64,000 nucleotides of DNA from Candidatus Nitrosopumilus sediminis (lineage in GTDB: Archaea; Thermoproteota; Nitrososphaeria; Nitrososphaerales; Nitrosopumilaceae). Below, piece by piece: positions 61,911 through 64,000 of the stretch (the stretch's first letter is position 1; every line of letters begins with the position of its first letter). The DNA is taken from contig NC_018656.1 in assembly GCF_000299395.1 (NCBI RefSeq), positions 1,116,001 to 1,180,000 of the forward strand, in the 5' to 3' direction. A program made the position numbers and the translations under genes. The notes under the pieces were generated by a model, which did not search any database, was not told where the DNA came from, and was given only the letters and a program-made list of their open reading frames with translations.

Positions 61911-62749
61911 CTACTTTTACTAGCTTTAGATACAATACCTAGAATTACTCCAATAATTCCAGCAGATATAAACGCGACAGCAAAGCCCATCACCATGTCT
62001 TTGCCCAATCCTTTAACAGAGGAACTTGAGGGTTTAGTGGGTGAATCAAGAACACATGCTCCATCTTTGAGAATAGTTCCAGGACCACATCGCTCATCTA
62101 GAACACATGCTCCATCTTTGAGAATAGTTCCAGGACCACATTGAGTTTTAGGAGTATCATCTACAGGTGTTTCTTCAACTGGTGTTTTTTCTACAGGGGT
62201 TTCTTCAACTGGTGTTTTTTCTACAGGGGTTTCTTCAACTGGTGGTTCCTCTACAGATGGTTCTTCAACTGGTGGTTCCTCTACAGAATTATTGAAGGAA
62301 GTTCCAATTACATCAACTTCAACAGTTCCCAAAGGTAATTCAATATTCAGAGTTCTACTTTGAGAAGTAGTAGTTTCTGTGAAGATCAAATCTTCACCAA
62401 ATTGGTTAATGATAATGAAAGGATCATCAGATCCTTCAAAGGTGGAATCTAAGAATGAGCGTTCTAAAACAAGATTCAATGTTGCATCAGAATCAGTGAC
62501 ATCCACAGTAAATAACAATGAACCAAATCCAGAATCGGGTTCAACATGGATGATAGTTAATCCAGTAGCAGTGTATTCAAAGTCAAAAGGAGTTCCTTCA
62601 ACATTTACAGATATTGTTTCTGCATATACCAATGCTGTGGAAATAATAGTAAACAGAATTAAGCCAAGAGAGATTTTCAATAAGGAGTCAACACTAGGCA
62701 AGCGAGTGTGTTTTTCCGAGTAGAGTTCCTTTACAGCGAAATTGTTCAT
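61907..62749 (-). CDS. Exported repeat protein with C-terminal membrane anchor (280 aa)
   Basis: An internal hydrophobic segment (25-45), a beta domain, a stretch of about 40 residues made of PVE-ET/KT repeats, two copies of CGPGTILKDGACVLD, and a C-terminal TM helix. The Cys motif is frequent in surface proteins of this group. The repeats are also seen at DNA level (62049-62286). Confidence 0.75.
   Translation of the reverse strand: MNNFAVKELYSEKHTRLPSVDSLLKISLGLILFTIISTALVYAETISVNVEGTPFDFEYTATGLTIIHVEPDSGFGSLLFTVDVTDSDATLNLVLERSFLDSTFEGSDDPFIIINQFGEDLIFTETTTSQSRTLNIELPLGTVEVDVIGTSFNNSVEEPPVEEPSVEEPPVEETPVEKTPVEETPVEKTPVEETPVDDTPKTQCGPGTILKDGACVLDERCGPGTILKDGACVLDSPTKPSSSSVKGLGKDMVMGFAVAFISAGIIGVILGIVSKASKSS
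62049..62141. repeat. Two 42-base direct repeats, period 51
   Basis: 62049-62090 and 62100-62141 are identical and encode the CGPGTILKDGACVL motif. A tandem duplication inside the exported repeat protein. Confidence 0.8.
62171..62286. repeat. 30-base tandem repeats, about four units
   Basis: Units at 62171-62200, 62201-62230, 62231-62260 and a partial one to 62286. They encode a ten-residue Val-Glu-Thr-Pro repeat. The first two units are identical, so copy number may vary between strains. Confidence 0.8.
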
Positions 62750-62852
62750 TTGTATATTTAGACTTCCAAATCGACGTTAAAAATGAAGAGACGATAATTA
62801 ATCACGTAAAAGTCAAGCTTTTTTACTTATTTTTAAAGTTAAGGTAGAAATT

Positions 62853-63785
62853 CTAGATTACTCCACGCAGTATCTGAATAATTTTTTCAGCAATCACATT
62901 TGCAGCCAAAGATTGAGCCTCCTTTGTTTGAGCGCCAATATGAGGAGTTAAAATTACATTATCAAGTTCAGCTAGTTTAGTTCCAATAGCAGGTTCTTTT
63001 TCAAATACATCCAAAGCAGCACCGCCCAAAGTACCATTTTTGAGTGCATTGTAAAGTGCATCTTCATCAACAACACCACCTCTAGAAGTATTGATAATTT
63101 TTGCAGTTTTTTTCATAGTAGACATTTTTTCAGCATCAAGAAGGTGATATGTAGAATCTAAAAGTGGAACGTGAATTGAGACATAATCAGAACTTTGTAA
63201 AAGTGTGCCCAAGTCAGCTTTCATCAGACCGACTTCTTTTGCAAATTCTTCATCAATTGGTATTACATCATAACCTATGATATTCATGTTTAATGCACGT
63301 GCAAGTCTTCCTAGTCTTTTTCCAATATTCCCTAAACCAATAATTCCCAAATATTTTCCTCGAAGCTCTGTTCCTTTGAGTTCTTTTTTGAGCCATTTTC
63401 CATTTCTTATTTCTCTATCACCTCGTGTAGTTTGTCTAGCTAGAGATAGCATTAGACCTAAAACTAATTCGGCAACTGCATTCATTGCTCCTTCAACAGC
63501 ATTAATTACACGAATTTCTTTTGCTTTAGCTGCATCTTGATCAACATTATCTAATCCAACTCCAACTCGTGCAATAATTTTACAATTATCAGCTTTGTCA
63601 ATCATTTCTTTTGTAATAGTAGTTCTGCTTCTGACAATTACAATATTAAAAGTAGAAATTTTTTCAAGAATTTGTTCAGGAGTTATTTCAGGTTCATATG
63701 AAACATTTAATCCATTATCAATCAAAATTTTGTTCAAAATGGGATCGACTTCATCACAGATTAGTACAGAGTCTTCAAATCCCAT
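62853..63785 (-). CDS. serA: D-3-phosphoglycerate dehydrogenase
   Basis: Two-domain D-isomer dehydrogenase: IIARVGVGLDNVD, the NAD motif GLGNIGKRLGRLARALNM, and NTSRGGVVDEDAL with LTPHIGAQT containing catalytic residues. 310 residues, without the C-terminal ACT domain of longer SerA enzymes, so likely not feedback-regulated by serine. First step of serine synthesis, though other 2-hydroxyacids are possible substrates. Confidence 0.9.
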   Translation of the reverse strand: MGFEDSVLICDEVDPILNKILIDNGLNVSYEPEITPEQILEKISTFNIVIVRSRTTITKEMIDKADNCKIIARVGVGLDNVDQDAAKAKEIRVINAVEGAMNAVAELVLGLMLSLARQTTRGDREIRNGKWLKKELKGTELRGKYLGIIGLGNIGKRLGRLARALNMNIIGYDVIPIDEEFAKEVGLMKADLGTLLQSSDYVSIHVPLLDSTYHLLDAEKMSTMKKTAKIINTSRGGVVDEDALYNALKNGTLGGAALDVFEKEPAIGTKLAELDNVILTPHIGAQTKEAQSLAANVIAEKIIQILRGVI

Positions 63786-63853
63786 ATCTGAAGAAAATGA
63801 ACAACGGAATATAATTCATTAAGAAAATAAAAAGAAAAAAAGATGTTATAAGA

Positions 63854-64000
63854 TCAAGAAGTAAGGATTTCTGCCACTACAGGAATTACTTCCCATAATG
63901 CGACATAATCGCCACTTGCTTGCATTTCAGAAGCTACTTCATCAGTGTATAAACCGTGAATGTTTAGTGCAGGATGAGCAATGCTTTGTTCTCCCATTGG
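63854..64000 (-). CDS. C-terminal end of an unidentified gene (5' end beyond window)
   Basis: 48 codons from the edge to TGA at 63854-63856, with a protein-like sequence (MGEQSIAHPALNIHGLYTDE, then VALWEVIPVVAEILTS). Not assigned to any family. Confidence 0.5.
   Translation of the reverse strand, partial: PMGEQSIAHPALNIHGLYTDEVASEMQASGDYVALWEVIPVVAEILTS

Noticed and set aside
1..64000. CRISPR arrays, rRNA and complete tRNA genes
   Set aside because: No regularly spaced repeats, and no tRNA-like cloverleaf or rRNA sequence could be recognised by reading; a covariance search was not possible.

Overview
The window looks like part of the chromosome of a marine-type ammonia-oxidising archaeon (Nitrososphaerota, Nitrosopumilales; Nitrosopumilus/Nitrosoarchaeum-like). 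The DNA is AT-rich and genes are closely packed on both strands. Many starts are TTG or GTG, and many neighbours overlap by ATGA/TTGA. The archaeal core genes are clear: Cdc48, aEF1-beta, Rpb7/Spt4, L15e, TruD, Pth2, and NurA-HerA-Mre11-Rad50. The lineage-typical repertoire is also present: many blue-copper and multicopper proteins, a PEFG-type C-terminal sorting signal, small zinc-ribbon proteins, heme o synthase and a membrane pyrophosphatase. The assignment rests on family content only; there is no rRNA or tRNA gene here.

Layout. 1-4.5 kb: two paralogous two-domain multicopper oxidases (one cut by the left edge) and a ribbon-helix-helix regulator. A sequence motif is shared by the regulator's upstream region and that of the second oxidase. 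About 4.5-17 kb: a probable integrated mobile element with a VirD4/HerA-like ATPase, small zinc proteins, an AAA replication-type ATPase, a winged-helix gene that seems broken, a three-gene operon of unknown function ending in a HEPN-like protein, and a tyrosine recombinase. 17-25 kb: lineage-specific small and membrane proteins, a YyaL/SSP411 thioredoxin-domain protein and a zinc alcohol dehydrogenase. 25-34 kb: RNA and translation housekeeping (TruD, Pth2, aEF1-beta), a beta-propeller exported protein, a Met-rich cupredoxin with a CuA-like motif, a geranylgeranyl reductase and Cdc48. 34-43 kb: heme o synthase, a membrane cupredoxin, a JAMM protease, H+-pyrophosphatase, GTP-dependent dephospho-CoA kinase and Mrp. 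43-47 kb: Rpb7/Spt4 and an NAD cluster (nadC, nadA, aspartate dehydrogenase). 49-55 kb: the NurA-HerA-Mre11-Rad50 end-resection operon, with rad50 interrupted by a frameshift. 55-64 kb: tandem paralogs, a Kazal-plus-cupredoxin exported protein, L15e, exported repeat proteins and a phosphoglycerate dehydrogenase.

Most interesting leads: the paired candidate operator linking the RHH regulator to the multicopper oxidase; the mobile element with its three-gene cargo operon and its apparently broken winged-helix gene; the expanded CuA-like motif; a decayed plastocyanin fragment; a candidate C/D box guide RNA downstream of the dephospho-CoA kinase gene; and the poly-A frameshift in rad50. All family calls were made by eye from motifs; no database search was run.
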